Source: Halobellus limi
GTDB lineage: Archaea > Halobacteriota > Halobacteria > Halobacteriales > Haloferacaceae
Assembly (NCBI RefSeq): GCF_004799685.1
Contig: NZ_CP031311.1
Span: forward strand, 372,001 to 436,000
Length of the DNA: 64,000 nt
Direction of reading: 5' to 3'
Positions within the stretch are counted from its first letter, which is position 1, and each line of letters starts with the position of its first letter. The position numbers were made by a program, and so were the translations under genes. This document shows, one piece after another, positions 1 to 8,980 of the stretch. The notes under the pieces were generated by a model. That model made no database searches, was not told where the DNA came from, and worked only from the letters and a program-made list of their open reading frames with translations.

Positions 1-236
1 CCGCCAACCCCGTCAACTTCGGCCGACCGATGCGGCTGACGACCGTCGAGGCGCTCGCGGCGGCGCTCGCGATCTTCGACCGGCGCGAGCGCGCGGAGAC
101 GTTGCTCTCGAAGTTCACCTGGGGACACACGTTCCTGGAACTGAACGACGAACCGCTCCGCCGGTACGCCGAGTGCGACGACTCCTCCGAGATCGTCGCC
201 GTCCAGGGGGAGTACCTCGACCGCGGCGAGGGGTGA
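1..236 (+). CDS. Tsr3-type 16S rRNA aminocarboxypropyltransferase, C-terminal part
   Basis: Only the last 77 codons are in the window; the frame is open from base 3 and the gene begins upstream. The visible part resembles the C-terminus of the Tsr3/DUF367 family: NPVNFGRP, then TVEALAAAL, then [15 protein letters not shown], then [10 protein letters not shown]. The family transfers the aminocarboxypropyl group of S-adenosylmethionine to a pseudouridine-derived base in 16S/18S rRNA. The internal ATG at base 30 is not taken as the start because the conserved NPVNFGRP lies before it. The N-terminal half cannot be checked. Confidence 0.85.
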   Translation, partial: ANPVNFGRPMRLTTVEALAAALAIFDRRERAETLLSKFTWGHTFLELNDEPLRRYAECDDSSEIVAVQGEYLDRGEG

Positions 237-275
237 TGTCCCAGCTTTCGCGCAACGCCGCCGCGCGCTCGCCGC

Positions 276-638
276 TCACCGGGTGAGCAGGCCGCCGATC
301 GCCCCGCCGATGGCGCTGTCGATCGCGAAAAGCAGCGTGACGACGACGCCGACGAGGAAGACCCCCGCGCCGCCGAGGAATCCACCCAACGGCCCGCCCG
401 CGAGCCCGATCAACCCGCCGAGCAGCGCGGCGAGCACGGAGACCGCGATCCCGGAGATCGAGCCGGCGACCAGCCCGTTCCACGCGCCGTTCCCGATCCC
501 GCCGGCGAGGTAGCCGGCGACGAAGCCGCCGACGAGGCCGGCACCGACCTGTCCGACGACCGGGAGCCACAGGCCGAACGCGCCGACGACGAGCATCACG
601 ACGAAGCCGATGCCGACCGCCCGCCAGTCCGTGTTCAT
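276..638 (-). CDS. DUF5518 family small membrane protein
   Basis: A 120-residue protein with about four hydrophobic segments, very rich in Gly and small residues (GLVGGFVAGYLAGG and later GGLIGLAGGPLGG). This glycine-zipper look is typical of the haloarchaeal DUF5518 family as I remember it; no function is known. The start is placed at the ATG giving MNTDWRAVG because the open frame upstream is basic, not hydrophobic, and overlaps the divergent GTPase promoter. It is divergent from the GTPase gene at 754 and convergent with the Tsr3-type gene. Membrane location is inferred from hydrophobicity only. Confidence 0.7.
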   Translation of the reverse strand: MNTDWRAVGIGFVVMLVVGAFGLWLPVVGQVGAGLVGGFVAGYLAGGIGNGAWNGLVAGSISGIAVSVLAALLGGLIGLAGGPLGGFLGGAGVFLVGVVVTLLFAIDSAIGGAIGGLLTR

Positions 639-753
639 ACCCGGAGAGAGGACCCGGTCGGACAAAACCTCCGCGAACGGCCCGAAGCGAGCGAGGCACA
701 CGCGACCGCCGAACGGACGCGCTTTTACGGTTCGGCGATGTAACGTGACCAAT

Positions 754-1728
754 ATGATTTTCGAGTCCCTCCCGACGACGCCCCGGTCGGAGGAACTTCT
801 CGACAAGGCGTTCTCCCGGGCGGCCCGCGCGGGGCGCGCGAAGTCCGGCCTGGAGGCCCAGCAGTCGATGCTTCAGACCGCTTCGTCGATCCTCTCGGAC
901 AACCTCGAGAACGTCGTCACGCAGTGGCCCGACTTCGGCACGGTCGACCCCTTCTACTACGAACTCGCCGACGCCATCGTCGACGTCGACGAACTCAGAC
1001 AGAGCCTCTCGCGGGTCACGTGGACGAGTCGACAGATCGGCGAACTCCGGCGGGAGTACCAGCCGAAGCTCCGGAAGACCGACGCCGACACGGCGAGGAA
1101 GCACCGGAAACAGGCGTTCGCGCGGATGGCCGACCTCGTCGAGGACGTCGCCGACGACCTCGAACGGATCGGCGAGGCCCGCGACGCGCTGAAGACGCTC
1201 CCGGACATCCGCCCGGACGAACCGGCCATCGTCGTCGCCGGCTATCCGAACGTCGGGAAGTCCTCGTTCGTCAACGAAGTCACCCGCGCGACGAACGAGA
1301 TCGCCCGCTATCCCTTCACGACGAAGGGCGTCCACGTCGGACACTTCGAACGGGATCGCATCCGGTATCAGATCATCGACACGCCGGGGCTGCTCGACCG
1401 GCCGGAGGCGGAGCGCAACGACATCGAGCGGCAGGCGGTGAGCGCGATCGAACACCTCGCGGACGCGGTCGTCTTCGTCGTCGACGCGAGCGAGGCCTGC
1501 GGCTACCCGCTGGCGGCGCAGCTGGAACTCCGCGAGTCGGTCGCCGAACGGTTCCGCGAGCGCGACGTCCCCGTGCTCACGGTGAACAACAAGAGCGACC
1601 GCTCGCGCGACGTCGAGGCGGACCTGCATATGAGCGTCGAGGGCGGCGAGGGCGTCGACGCGGTCCTCGACGCGGCGGTCGAGGCGGTCGACTGGACGCC
1701 CGACATCCCGCCGTCGCGCCAGGAGTAG
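754..1728 (+). CDS. NOG1-type GTPase (Obg/TRAFAC class)
   Basis: A 324-residue GTPase. The N-terminal 160 residues are the helical NOG1 N-domain (MIFESLPTTP start, then charged helices). The GTPase domain follows with G1 GYPNVGKSS at about residue 166, G3 DTPG and G4 NKSD. Eukaryotic NOG1 acts in 60S ribosome assembly, and archaeal homologues are assumed to act on the large subunit. The ATG at 754 is preferred because a TATA-like TTTTA sits at 723-727, about 28 nt upstream, which fits a leaderless transcript, and MIF.SLPT is the conserved family start. Confidence 0.9.
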   Translation: MIFESLPTTPRSEELLDKAFSRAARAGRAKSGLEAQQSMLQTASSILSDNLENVVTQWPDFGTVDPFYYELADAIVDVDELRQSLSRVTWTSRQIGELRREYQPKLRKTDADTARKHRKQAFARMADLVEDVADDLERIGEARDALKTLPDIRPDEPAIVVAGYPNVGKSSFVNEVTRATNEIARYPFTTKGVHVGHFERDRIRYQIIDTPGLLDRPEAERNDIERQAVSAIEHLADAVVFVVDASEACGYPLAAQLELRESVAERFRERDVPVLTVNNKSDRSRDVEADLHMSVEGGEGVDAVLDAAVEAVDWTPDIPPSRQE

Positions 1729-1782
1729 CCCGCGCCGACCGAACACGCGCCGCTCGCAGCACCGAGATACACCCGGCAACCG

Positions 1783-3042
1783 ATGTTCGACCCACTCACC
1801 GCTCCCCTGTCGGAAGTCGTCCTGCGACTCCTCGTCGCGACCAGCCTCGGCGCGCTCATCGGACTGGAACGCGAACAGAGCGAGTCGGCCGGGCGGTTCG
1901 CCGGCAGTCGGACGTTCCCGCTGTTCGCGCTGTACGGGGCGCTGACGTTCGCGTTCTTCGGCGGGACGCTACTCGCTGCGCTCGGCGTCCTCGTCGTTCC
2001 GCTGACGGTCGCATACGCCGCGAGAGTCTGGACTGACGGTGACCTCGGGCTCACGACGCTCACCTCGGCGCTCCTCACGGCGATCTTGGGGGCGATGACG
2101 ATGCACTCCGACCGGGCGGCGACGCTCGCGGTCGTCGTCGGCGGCGCCGTCACTGTCCTCCTCTCGGTGAAGGACCCGCTCCACGAGTTCGCCGACCGGA
2201 TCGACGCGAGCGAGCAACTGGCCTCGGCGAAGTTCATCCTCATCGTGCTCGTCGTGCTGCCCTCGCTCCCGGACCGCTCGATGGACGCCCTCTACGGCCT
2301 CAACCCGCGGTTCGTCTGGCTGATGGTCGTCTTCGTCACCGGCCTCGGGTTCGTCGCCTACGTGCTGGGAAGCGTCCTCGGCGCCGAGCGCGGCATCGCG
2401 CTCACGGGCGTCGTCGGCGGCTTCGTCTCATCGACGGCGACGACGGTGTCGATGGCGGGCAAGACCGCCCAGAACGAGACGCTGTATCGGATCTGCGCGT
2501 TCGCGGTGGTCACCGCGTCGATCGTGATGTTCCCCCGGGCGCTCGTCGAGGTTTCGGTGGTCAACCCGGACCTCCTGCCCGCGGTCGCGCTCCCGCTCGG
2601 CGTGATGACCGCCGTCGGAGCCGTCTCGGCGGCCCTGCTCTACTGGCGGACGGCGGCCGACGAGTCGATCGAGACCGAGGAGATGAAGAACCCGTTCCGG
2701 CTGCGGCCGGCGCTCGTCTTCGGCGCGGTCTTCGCCGTCGTCCTCCTGGTCTCGGAGTACGCCAACCAGTGGTTCGGCGCCTCGGGCGTGTACGCGACCG
2801 CCTTCTTCTCCGGGCTGGCGGACGTCGACGCGATGACGATCACGCTGAGCAGACTCGCGGCGCAGGGCACCGTCTCGACGGAGGTCGCGACCACCGGAAT
2901 CGTCATCGCCGCGATCGCGAACACCCTGGTTAAGGCCGGGTTAGCGCTGTTTCTCGGGACCTATCGACTCGGCCGTCTCGTCTCGATCGTGCTGGGCGTC
3001 GTCGTCCTGAGCGGGGTGGCGATGCTCGTGGTTCCGGTGTGA
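1783..3042 (+). CDS. MgtC/SapB and DUF4010 domain membrane protein
   Basis: A 419-residue polytopic membrane protein. The N-terminal third is an MgtC/SapB domain (LGALIGLEREQ at about residue 20, the family signature, plus four hydrophobic helices). The remainder is DUF4010, with several helices and an internal polar loop near residue 290 (DESIETEEMKNPF). Two-domain proteins of this kind are common in archaea; MgtC domains are linked to magnesium and acid stress, but transport by this protein is not shown. It lies 54 bp after the GTPase gene on the same strand and could be co-transcribed with it. Confidence 0.85.
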   Translation: MFDPLTAPLSEVVLRLLVATSLGALIGLEREQSESAGRFAGSRTFPLFALYGALTFAFFGGTLLAALGVLVVPLTVAYAARVWTDGDLGLTTLTSALLTAILGAMTMHSDRAATLAVVVGGAVTVLLSVKDPLHEFADRIDASEQLASAKFILIVLVVLPSLPDRSMDALYGLNPRFVWLMVVFVTGLGFVAYVLGSVLGAERGIALTGVVGGFVSSTATTVSMAGKTAQNETLYRICAFAVVTASIVMFPRALVEVSVVNPDLLPAVALPLGVMTAVGAVSAALLYWRTAADESIETEEMKNPFRLRPALVFGAVFAVVLLVSEYANQWFGASGVYATAFFSGLADVDAMTITLSRLAAQGTVSTEVATTGIVIAAIANTLVKAGLALFLGTYRLGRLVSIVLGVVVLSGVAMLVVPV

Positions 3043-3076
3043 CCGGTCGACCGGAACCCGCGGCGACCGATCCGGC

Positions 3077-3820
3077 CTACTCCTCGGCGGTGAACGTCAC
3101 GTCGACGTTCGCGGTGACCGTCACCGACCCGCCCTCGAACTGCGTCGGAACGCCGCCGGCGCCGCTGTCGGCGGCCGTCTCGCGCACCTCGTACGCCGGC
3201 GCGTAGCCGCCGCTCGTCGAGGCGGACTGGACGCCGGTCACGGTCAGGTCGGCGGCCGACGCGATGGCGTCGGCGTCGTCGCGGGCGGCGTCCATCGCCC
3301 GTTCGAGCGCCCGCTCGCGGAGTTCCGTCCGCGTCTCGTCGGCGAGCGTGAAGCTCACGCCGTACACCTCGGTGGCCCCGTTGCCGACGGCGGTGTCGAC
3401 GACGGTGCCCGCGGCGTCGGGCGTCGTCTCGATCCGGTAGGCGTGGACGGCCTCGTAGCCGGTGACTTCCCGCTCACCGCTCTCCCGGGGAGCCTCGACG
3501 ATCGGGCGGACGCCGTACGACGCGGTCGTCACCGCGTCGTCGTCGACGCCGGCCGCCCGGAGCGCCTCGCGCATTTCACTCGCCGCCGCGGCCACCGTCG
3601 ACCGCGCTTCCTCGGCGCTGTCGGCGCGGGCGGTGACGGCGACGGTCACGACGGCCCGGTCGGCCTCTGCGGACACCTCGCCGCTCCCGCTCGTCGAGAT
3701 CGTCCGCTGTGCGTCTCCCGATGGAGAATCGCCGTTCGCCGTCTGCAGCGGGGCGATGCATCCTGCCAGCAGGACGAGCGTCGCGATGGCGACCGTTGCG
3801 ATACCGAGTCGGCGGTTCAT
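3077..3820 (-). CDS. SIMPL (DUF541) domain lipoprotein
   Basis: A 247-residue exported protein. A signal peptide runs to a lipobox LLAGC at about residues 17-21, so a lipid-anchored extracellular protein is expected. The mature part is a SIMPL/DUF541 domain (ISTSGSGEVSAEADRAVVTVAV near the N-terminus and VTANVDVTFT near the C-terminus). Bacterial relatives are oxidative-stress or signalling proteins of unclear biochemistry. The ATG at 3820 is preferred over the upstream GTG because a TATA-like box (TTCAATACC on this strand, 3841-3849) lies 21-29 nt before it. A perfect palindrome lies just upstream of that box. Confidence 0.88.
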   Translation of the reverse strand: MNRRLGIATVAIATLVLLAGCIAPLQTANGDSPSGDAQRTISTSGSGEVSAEADRAVVTVAVTARADSAEEARSTVAAAASEMREALRAAGVDDDAVTTASYGVRPIVEAPRESGEREVTGYEAVHAYRIETTPDAAGTVVDTAVGNGATEVYGVSFTLADETRTELRERALERAMDAARDDADAIASAADLTVTGVQSASTSGGYAPAYEVRETAADSGAGGVPTQFEGGSVTVTANVDVTFTAEE

Positions 3821-3840
3821 ACCCACTCCTTCGTCGGCTC

Positions 3841-3881
3841 AGGTATTGAACGCGCGCTTGACGCAAAGGACTCTTTGCGTC
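3841..3881 (-). promoter_or_regulatory. Promoter of the SIMPL lipoprotein gene with adjoining 22-bp palindrome
   Basis: The TATA-like box is at 3841-3849. At 3860-3881 is a perfect inverted repeat, GACGCAAAG, four bases GACT, CTTTGCGTC. It ends about 10 bp upstream of the box on the promoter side and 57 bp after the stop codon of the DUF389 gene. It may be an operator for the lipoprotein gene or a 3' hairpin of the upstream transcript. No T-run follows the hairpin, which speaks against a classical terminator. Confidence 0.45.
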
Positions 3882-3937
3882 TTCGCACGGGCGCGTTACG
3901 TCTCCGCTCGCGGCGAGCCGGAAGCCCGACGCTTCGG

Positions 3938-5254
3938 TCAGCTCCCCGCTCGATCGACGCCGACGTACCTGATCTCCACGCGGACGTCGCCCCGTCCGAA
4001 CGGGCCGATCGGATCGGGAGCCAGGGCGGTGACGCGCTCGCGTATCGGACCGGCGGCGGGCGGCGACGACGACGGCGGGTGTCCGACCGTCACGACGACC
4101 GTCTGCGGGCTCTGCACGGGGAACCCCTCGTAGGTCACGTCGAGGCTCAGAAGCGTCGCGTCCGGCGGTAGCTCCGACTCGATGGCGGCGGTCGCGTCCG
4201 CCTCGAAGTCGGCGGTCCGGTAGGAGCTGTACGTGAACGCGCCGAGCAACCCCGTGAGGACGAGCAGAACCGCCGCGAGCGCGGCGATCCGCTTGATCGT
4301 CGCCGACCGGGCCTCGTCCTCGCGGAACCACAGCTTCGGCCGATAGCCCATCCGCCAGAGGACGACGAGGGCGACGAGGTTGATCGCGAGGATGTTCACG
4401 AGCACGAGCACCGCCGATCCGATCACCGTCTGCGGTTCGCCCCACGCGATTCCGATGCCGACGACGGCCGTCGGCGGAACGAGCGCGGCGGCGATCATCA
4501 CGCCGACGAGCGCCGAGGAGACGCCCGAGGCCAGCGAGACCGCACCCGCGGCTCCCGCGCCGAGCGCGATCACCAGCGAGAGGACGTCGGGGGCCAGTCG
4601 CTCTCTCACCTCGCCGATGGCGAACACCTCCTCGGCGGTGAGCGGGACGACGTTCGTCACTCGCAACAGCACCGCGAACACCGCGGCGGCGCCGATCGAC
4701 AGCAGTCCGCCGAGCGCCTGCAGCTTGATCCCGCGGACGGCGAGTTCGCTGTCGTCGACGACGGTCCCGACGCTCGCGGCCATCGCCGGCCCGATGAGCG
4801 GCGCGATGACCATCGATCCGACGACGACCGCGGGCGAGTCGAGGAGCAACCCGGCGGTGGCGACGACGGCGCTCACCGCCGTCATCAACACGTAGGGCCG
4901 AACCGTCGGAGCCATGTCGTTCGCCCGCGCCACCAACTCCTCGCGGGCGATTCGGTCGCCGTTGCCGTTCTCTTCCTCCTCGGACTCGTACCGCTCTTCG
5001 AGGGCCTCGAACCGCTCTGAAACGACTGTCTCCGCCTGGACGACGACGGTGTAGGCGTCCCGCTCGATGCCGACGCCGCGGAGTTCGTCCAGGATCGGCT
5101 CGACCGCTGCCGTCGGGAGCGGGAAGGATACGACGGCAGCGTAATCGCGGCCGCTTGTCTCGTCGGAGACGGCGTAATCGACGTCCTCGTCGTCGAGAAC
5201 GCCGAGAACCGCTTCCCGCTTTCCGGTCGGAACCATCACCTGAACGAGTCGCAC
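3938..5254 (-). CDS. DUF389 / TIGR00341 family membrane protein
   Basis: A 438-residue protein: an N-terminal soluble ACT-like region of about 90 residues (VRLVQVMVPTGKREAVLGVL), a highly charged linker (YESEEEENGNGDR), then about six transmembrane helices forming the DUF389 core (SPAVVVGSMVIAPLIGPAMA), and a soluble C-terminal tail of about 100 residues. The function of the family is unknown. The start is the GTG at 5254 because the conserved RLVQ..VP.GKR motif starts there; the frame remains open further upstream but runs into repeat DNA and is basic. Confidence 0.85.
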   Translation of the reverse strand: MRLVQVMVPTGKREAVLGVLDDEDVDYAVSDETSGRDYAAVVSFPLPTAAVEPILDELRGVGIERDAYTVVVQAETVVSERFEALEERYESEEEENGNGDRIAREELVARANDMAPTVRPYVLMTAVSAVVATAGLLLDSPAVVVGSMVIAPLIGPAMAASVGTVVDDSELAVRGIKLQALGGLLSIGAAAVFAVLLRVTNVVPLTAEEVFAIGEVRERLAPDVLSLVIALGAGAAGAVSLASGVSSALVGVMIAAALVPPTAVVGIGIAWGEPQTVIGSAVLVLVNILAINLVALVVLWRMGYRPKLWFREDEARSATIKRIAALAAVLLVLTGLLGAFTYSSYRTADFEADATAAIESELPPDATLLSLDVTYEGFPVQSPQTVVVTVGHPPSSSPPAAGPIRERVTALAPDPIGPFGRGDVRVEIRYVGVDRAGS

Positions 5255-5319
5255 ACCCGTCGCTCTCGCCGGTGAAACAAGAATCCGGCGGGTCCCGACG
5301 GGCCTGGTAGCCCGATGTC

Positions 5320-5493
5320 GTTGGCGAACAGCCGGCACCCGCGACCGACGACGCGGCCGCGGGGTCGCCGTCCGCCCGCGGCGACCGACGGCCGACTCGT
5401 CGCTCTCCCCGCGTCGACGTGCCGGACAACCGCGTCCCGACGCGGGGTGACGCTCACGTCACGCCGACTCTGGCCCCGTCCCCGTTTATAAAC
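5320..5493 (-). ncRNA. Dispersed structured element, copy 1 (candidate small RNA gene)
   Basis: First of five related intergenic elements; it fills most of the 317-bp gap between the DUF389 and rhomboid genes. On the predicted RNA strand (minus) the order is: TATA box at 5484-5493 (palindromic GTTTATAAAC); CGTGA at 5463-5459; hairpin P2 with arms at 5447-5438 and 5416-5407 (10 bp, perfect); hairpin P1 with arms at 5386-5379 and 5370-5363 (8 bp, perfect); and the conserved 3' block at 5340-5320. The P2 loop (CCGGCAC, 5425-5419) is complementary to GTGCCGG in the 3' block (5338-5332). Transcription in this direction is inferred. Confidence 0.55.
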
Positions 5494-5571
5494 CCTCGCC
5501 GGCGACGACGCCCGTTCCGCGCGGGACCGCCGCCCAAGCACTCATATCGGCGCGGGCCGGACACCCGTACG

Positions 5572-6315
5572 ATGCGGCCCGTCTCGGTGGCGAACCTGAT
5601 GACGCCGTTCGCGAACGGTCTGGGCTCGATCGTCGCCCAACACCGGTCGCTGTCGGCGCCGGTCACGGACCTCCTCTCCGTCGCGGTGTGTGGTGTCTAC
5701 GCGATTCAGGCCGCACAGGCCGTTTTCTGGGGCGTTCCGTCGGTATTCGAGGCCACCAACTACGTGTACCTCCGCGCGCCGTGGCTCGCGTGGCCGCTGT
5801 CGCCGCTGCTTCACGGCGGGCTCGCACACGTCGTCCCCAACGTGATCACGCTGTTCCTGTTCGGTCGAGTCGCCGAGTCGCACCTCCCGTTCGGTCGGTT
5901 TGCGACGATGGCGTCCGCCGCCGCCGTCGGGTCGATCGTCGCCCTCGCCGGCTGGAGCGTCGCCTTCGGATCGGGGTCGAACGTCGCCGTGTACGGCATC
6001 AGCGGCGTCGTCTTCGCCGCCGGCGGGTTCGCACTCGTCCACCTCCCGCGCCACGAGCGCGTGACCGACCTCGAACTGCTGGCCGTCCTGTTCGGTCTCT
6101 GCGCCGTCGCGCTCGTCGCCGTCGAATCGTTCGTCGCGCTCGTCTCGCTGTCGCCCGCGAACGTGAACGTCGGACACGCCGTGGGCCTGCTCGTCGGCCT
6201 CGGAACCGCGGCGGTCGCGCGTGACTGCCCTGATTCACTCCGCCGCGACGGCTCGGTCTCCGACGCTGACGAGAGCCCGAGAGACCGCGACGCGGCGGTC
6301 CCGGAGGAAAGCTAG
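5572..6315 (+). CDS. Rhomboid-family intramembrane serine protease
   Basis: A 247-residue polytopic membrane protein with rhomboid landmarks: HGGLAHVVPN (the H-x-x-x-x-H-x-x-x-N motif) at about residues 83-92, GISG holding the catalytic serine near residue 144, and the catalytic histidine in GHAVGLLVG near residue 203. A cleavage role within the membrane is therefore likely; substrates are unknown. The C-terminus is a short acidic cytoplasmic tail. The ATG at 5572 has its own TATA-like CATATC at 5543-5548, so the box in the upstream repeat element is probably not its only promoter. Confidence 0.88.
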   Translation: MRPVSVANLMTPFANGLGSIVAQHRSLSAPVTDLLSVAVCGVYAIQAAQAVFWGVPSVFEATNYVYLRAPWLAWPLSPLLHGGLAHVVPNVITLFLFGRVAESHLPFGRFATMASAAAVGSIVALAGWSVAFGSGSNVAVYGISGVVFAAGGFALVHLPRHERVTDLELLAVLFGLCAVALVAVESFVALVSLSPANVNVGHAVGLLVGLGTAAVARDCPDSLRRDGSVSDADESPRDRDAAVPEES

Positions 6316-6357
6316 CGAATCAGTACATTCAATTTTCTCCCCCGGTGAGACGAGGTA

Positions 6358-8454
6358 GTGCAGATCAAGCGAGCGTTCCTGGTCTCGATTCTGGTCGTCG
6401 GGATCGTCCTCTCGGCGGCGGTGTTCGTCGGGTTTCAGGAGTACAAGGACACGCTCTACGAACACGAACAGCGCGGGGTCGACCACGCGGCGGAGCACGT
6501 CGGTTCGGCGCTGGAGACGCAGCTCTCGTCGCTGAGGCGCACGGTTTCGATCGCGGCCACGAACCCGGAGGTGGCCGATCACGGGAGCGCGGCGCAGCGG
6601 CGGGCGCTTTCGGCGTTCGTCGAGCGGTCCGAGTTCTCGGGCGTCTCCGTGATCGCCGCGAACGGCACGATGACGAACATCGTCTCGAACGTCTCCGAGG
6701 AGCGCCGGGACGCGCTCGTCGGCTCCGACTTCGGCGACCGAACCTACCACCAGCGAGCGATGAACGGCACGACGTACGTCAGCGACCCCGTGGCGGCGGA
6801 CTCCGGAAACCACATCATCACGGTGAGCACGCCGATCCACCGCGACGGGCGAATCGTCGGCACGATGAACGCCGCGTTTCACCTCTCCGAACGGGAGTTC
6901 TTCGAGACCGTCGCCACCACCCTCGAAGACGGGCAACGACTGGAGCTGTACGCGCGCGACGGAACGCCCATCTACACGACTGGCCCCGACGGCTCGCCCG
7001 AATTCGAACGCGACGTCACGGTTCAGGGGACCGGGTGGACGGTCAGCGTCCAGGAGGGGCCGGAGTCGGTGCAGTCGACGATTCGGACCGTGACGTTCGT
7101 CCAGGCCGGATCGATCGCCGCCGTGTTGGGGATTCTCGCCGCGTTCGGTTGGCGGCTCTACCGACTGAGCATCGCCCAACTCTCCCGTCTGCTCTCTGGC
7201 TTTCGCAGGCTCGAAGACGGCCAGTACGGGACGGAGATCGAACTGCACGGCTCCGAGGAGTGGCGAGAGGTCGAGGTCGGGTTCAACCGCCTGAGCGAGG
7301 CCATCGCCGCGTCGCGGGCCGAGCAGATGGCGCGCCAGCGCGAACTCCAGCGCGAGCGCGACCGGTTCGAGGCGCTGTTCCAGGGCGTTCCGGAACCGGT
7401 CGTCGACGTCGAGATCACCGACGAGTCGACGATCCTGCGCGACGCCAACGAGGCATTCGAGACGACGTTCGGCCACGCTGTCGAGGCCGTCGCGGGCGAG
7501 GACATCAACGACCTCATCGTTCCCGACGACGCGGGGGCGGCCGACGAGGCCGAAACGATCGACGGGGAGGCGGCCGCGGGCGAACAGATCACCCGTCAGG
7601 TCCGACGAGAGGCGCGCGACGGGGTCCGAGAGTTCCTCTTTCGGTCCGCGCCGATCGACGCCGAGGGCGACGTCTCGCGACAGTTCGGCGTCTACGTCGA
7701 CATCACCGACAGGAACGCGTACGAGGACCGCCTGCGCGAGCAGCGCGACAACCTCGACACGCTGAATCAGGTCCTCAGACACGACATCCGAAACGACCTC
7801 CAGTTGGTCACCGCCTACGCGGACCTGCTCGCGGAGCTCTGCGAGCAGCGAGACGGCGAGAGCGACGGCGAGGAACGGGCGTATCTCGAAAAGATCAGCG
7901 ACAGCGCGGCGCACGCGGTCGAACTCACGGAGACGGCACGGAACATGGCGGACGTGATGCTCACCGACGAGACCGAGCGCAGGCCGATGCGCCTCCGGAC
8001 GGCGTTGGAGAGCGAACTCGAGGGAATCAGATCGGAGGTCGATGCCCTGATCGTCACCGACGGGACGATCCCGGACGTGACCGTCTCCGCCAACGAGATC
8101 CTCGGCTCGGTCTTCCGGAACCTCCTGACGAACGCCGTCCAGCACAACGACGAGGACGTCCCGGAGGTGCGGGTCTCGGCGACGGTCGACGAGGCTTCCG
8201 GCGTCGTTCGGGTCCGCGTCGCCGACAACGGCCCCGGGATCCCCGATGACCGGAAGGAGCAGATCTTCGGGAAGGGCGAGAAGGGACTGCAGAGCGGCGG
8301 CACGGGCCTCGGGCTCTACCTCGTCCAGACGCTCGTCGACACCTACGGCGGCGACGTCTGGGTCGAAGACAGAGCGGGCGAAGACGACCCGAACGGCGCC
8401 GACGACGCTCCGGGCGGCGCGGTGTTCGTCGTGGAACTGCCGCTGGCGGAGTGA
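6358..8454 (+). CDS. Membrane sensor histidine kinase (Cache-HAMP-PAS-HisKA-HATPase)
   Basis: A 698-residue kinase. A first membrane helix lies at about 7-27, an extracellular Cache-type sensor at about 30-240 and a second helix at about 244-263. It continues with a HAMP linker, a PAS domain (about 335-455), the phosphoacceptor H-box VLRHDIRN with His475, the N-box NLLTNAVQHN near 588, DNGPGIP near 623 and GGTGLGLYLV near 647. It should sense an external small ligand and pass phosphate to an unlinked response regulator; none is encoded nearby. The GTG start at 6358 follows an AT-rich box at 6327-6335 by about 25 nt. Confidence 0.92.
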   Translation: MQIKRAFLVSILVVGIVLSAAVFVGFQEYKDTLYEHEQRGVDHAAEHVGSALETQLSSLRRTVSIAATNPEVADHGSAAQRRALSAFVERSEFSGVSVIAANGTMTNIVSNVSEERRDALVGSDFGDRTYHQRAMNGTTYVSDPVAADSGNHIITVSTPIHRDGRIVGTMNAAFHLSEREFFETVATTLEDGQRLELYARDGTPIYTTGPDGSPEFERDVTVQGTGWTVSVQEGPESVQSTIRTVTFVQAGSIAAVLGILAAFGWRLYRLSIAQLSRLLSGFRRLEDGQYGTEIELHGSEEWREVEVGFNRLSEAIAASRAEQMARQRELQRERDRFEALFQGVPEPVVDVEITDESTILRDANEAFETTFGHAVEAVAGEDINDLIVPDDAGAADEAETIDGEAAAGEQITRQVRREARDGVREFLFRSAPIDAEGDVSRQFGVYVDITDRNAYEDRLREQRDNLDTLNQVLRHDIRNDLQLVTAYADLLAELCEQRDGESDGEERAYLEKISDSAAHAVELTETARNMADVMLTDETERRPMRLRTALESELEGIRSEVDALIVTDGTIPDVTVSANEILGSVFRNLLTNAVQHNDEDVPEVRVSATVDEASGVVRVRVADNGPGIPDDRKEQIFGKGEKGLQSGGTGLGLYLVQTLVDTYGGDVWVEDRAGEDDPNGADDAPGGAVFVVELPLAE

Positions 8455-8455
8455 G

Positions 8456-8552
8456 AGGGAGTACCGTAGCCGACCGGCGATCCACGACCCTCGGCTGGCC
8501 GCGGTCTTCGATTCGAGTGAACCCGAATCGATGGATTTCTGCGACATCCCTG
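8456..8552. repeat. Three-way-junction repeat element, copy 1
   Basis: This element begins two bases after the kinase stop codon and recurs at 60767-60864, with about four in five positions identical. Outer arms are AGGGAGTACCGTAG (8456-8469) and CTGCGACATCCCT (8539-8551), which pair imperfectly. Inside are two hairpins: GCCGA...TCGGC (8469-8473 with 8491-8495), and CGATTCG (8509-8515) with CGAATCG (8524-8530). The fold resembles a three-way junction. Both copies follow a stop codon, so a transcript-end or REP-like role is possible. I see no promoter or open frame in it. Confidence 0.6.
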
Positions 8553-8644
8553 TGAGTCTCGGCGCGCGACGTCGCTCCGGTCGCCCGATGCCGACGTTCC
8601 GACGAGGAGTAGAATTATGACGGATCGCTCCGTTCGTGTGGACG

Positions 8645-8878
8645 ATGGAGGACAGCGAGTACGACGAACTCACCACGTCGCTGACGCCGCACGAGTCGGC
8701 CGGCGGGGTGACGACGTACCGGAACACCGTGAGCATCGCCTGTCCCGCGTGCGGTGACCCGTTCGACGACCTGGTCATCTGCGAGGACGAGTACAACAGC
8801 TTAGAACTCAGTATGCTGCTCGACATCTGCGTGACGACCCACGAGGACGAGGTCCTGCTGTTCACGCACAAGCAGTGA
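8645..8878 (+). CDS. Small zinc-binding haloarchaeal protein (DUF7385-like)
   Basis: A 77-residue acidic protein with one CPAC motif (IACPACGDPFDDLVIC) and a conserved C-terminal part ending LLFTHKQ. I associate it with a haloarchaeal family often labelled flagella cluster protein or DUF7385; the function is unknown. The ATG at 8645 lies about 27-32 nt after an AATTAT box (8613-8618), fitting a leaderless start; an in-frame GTG at 8636 is the alternative. It is separated from the kinase gene by the structured repeat at 8456-8552. Confidence 0.7.
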   Translation: MEDSEYDELTTSLTPHESAGGVTTYRNTVSIACPACGDPFDDLVICEDEYNSLELSMLLDICVTTHEDEVLLFTHKQ

Positions 8879-8980
8879 CGCAGCCGCTCGCCGCGTTCGC
8901 GGATCCGAGCGGGCGCCGACCGCAGCGAGAGCCGAGGATGGCTCGCTGTCCGGGCGATCGAACGGCGGTCGGCCGCCCGA

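Noticed and set aside
8456-8552. An intrinsic transcription terminator behind the histidine kinase gene
   Set aside because: There is no T-run, and the conserved three-way-junction layout shared with 60767-60864 is more complex than a terminator needs.
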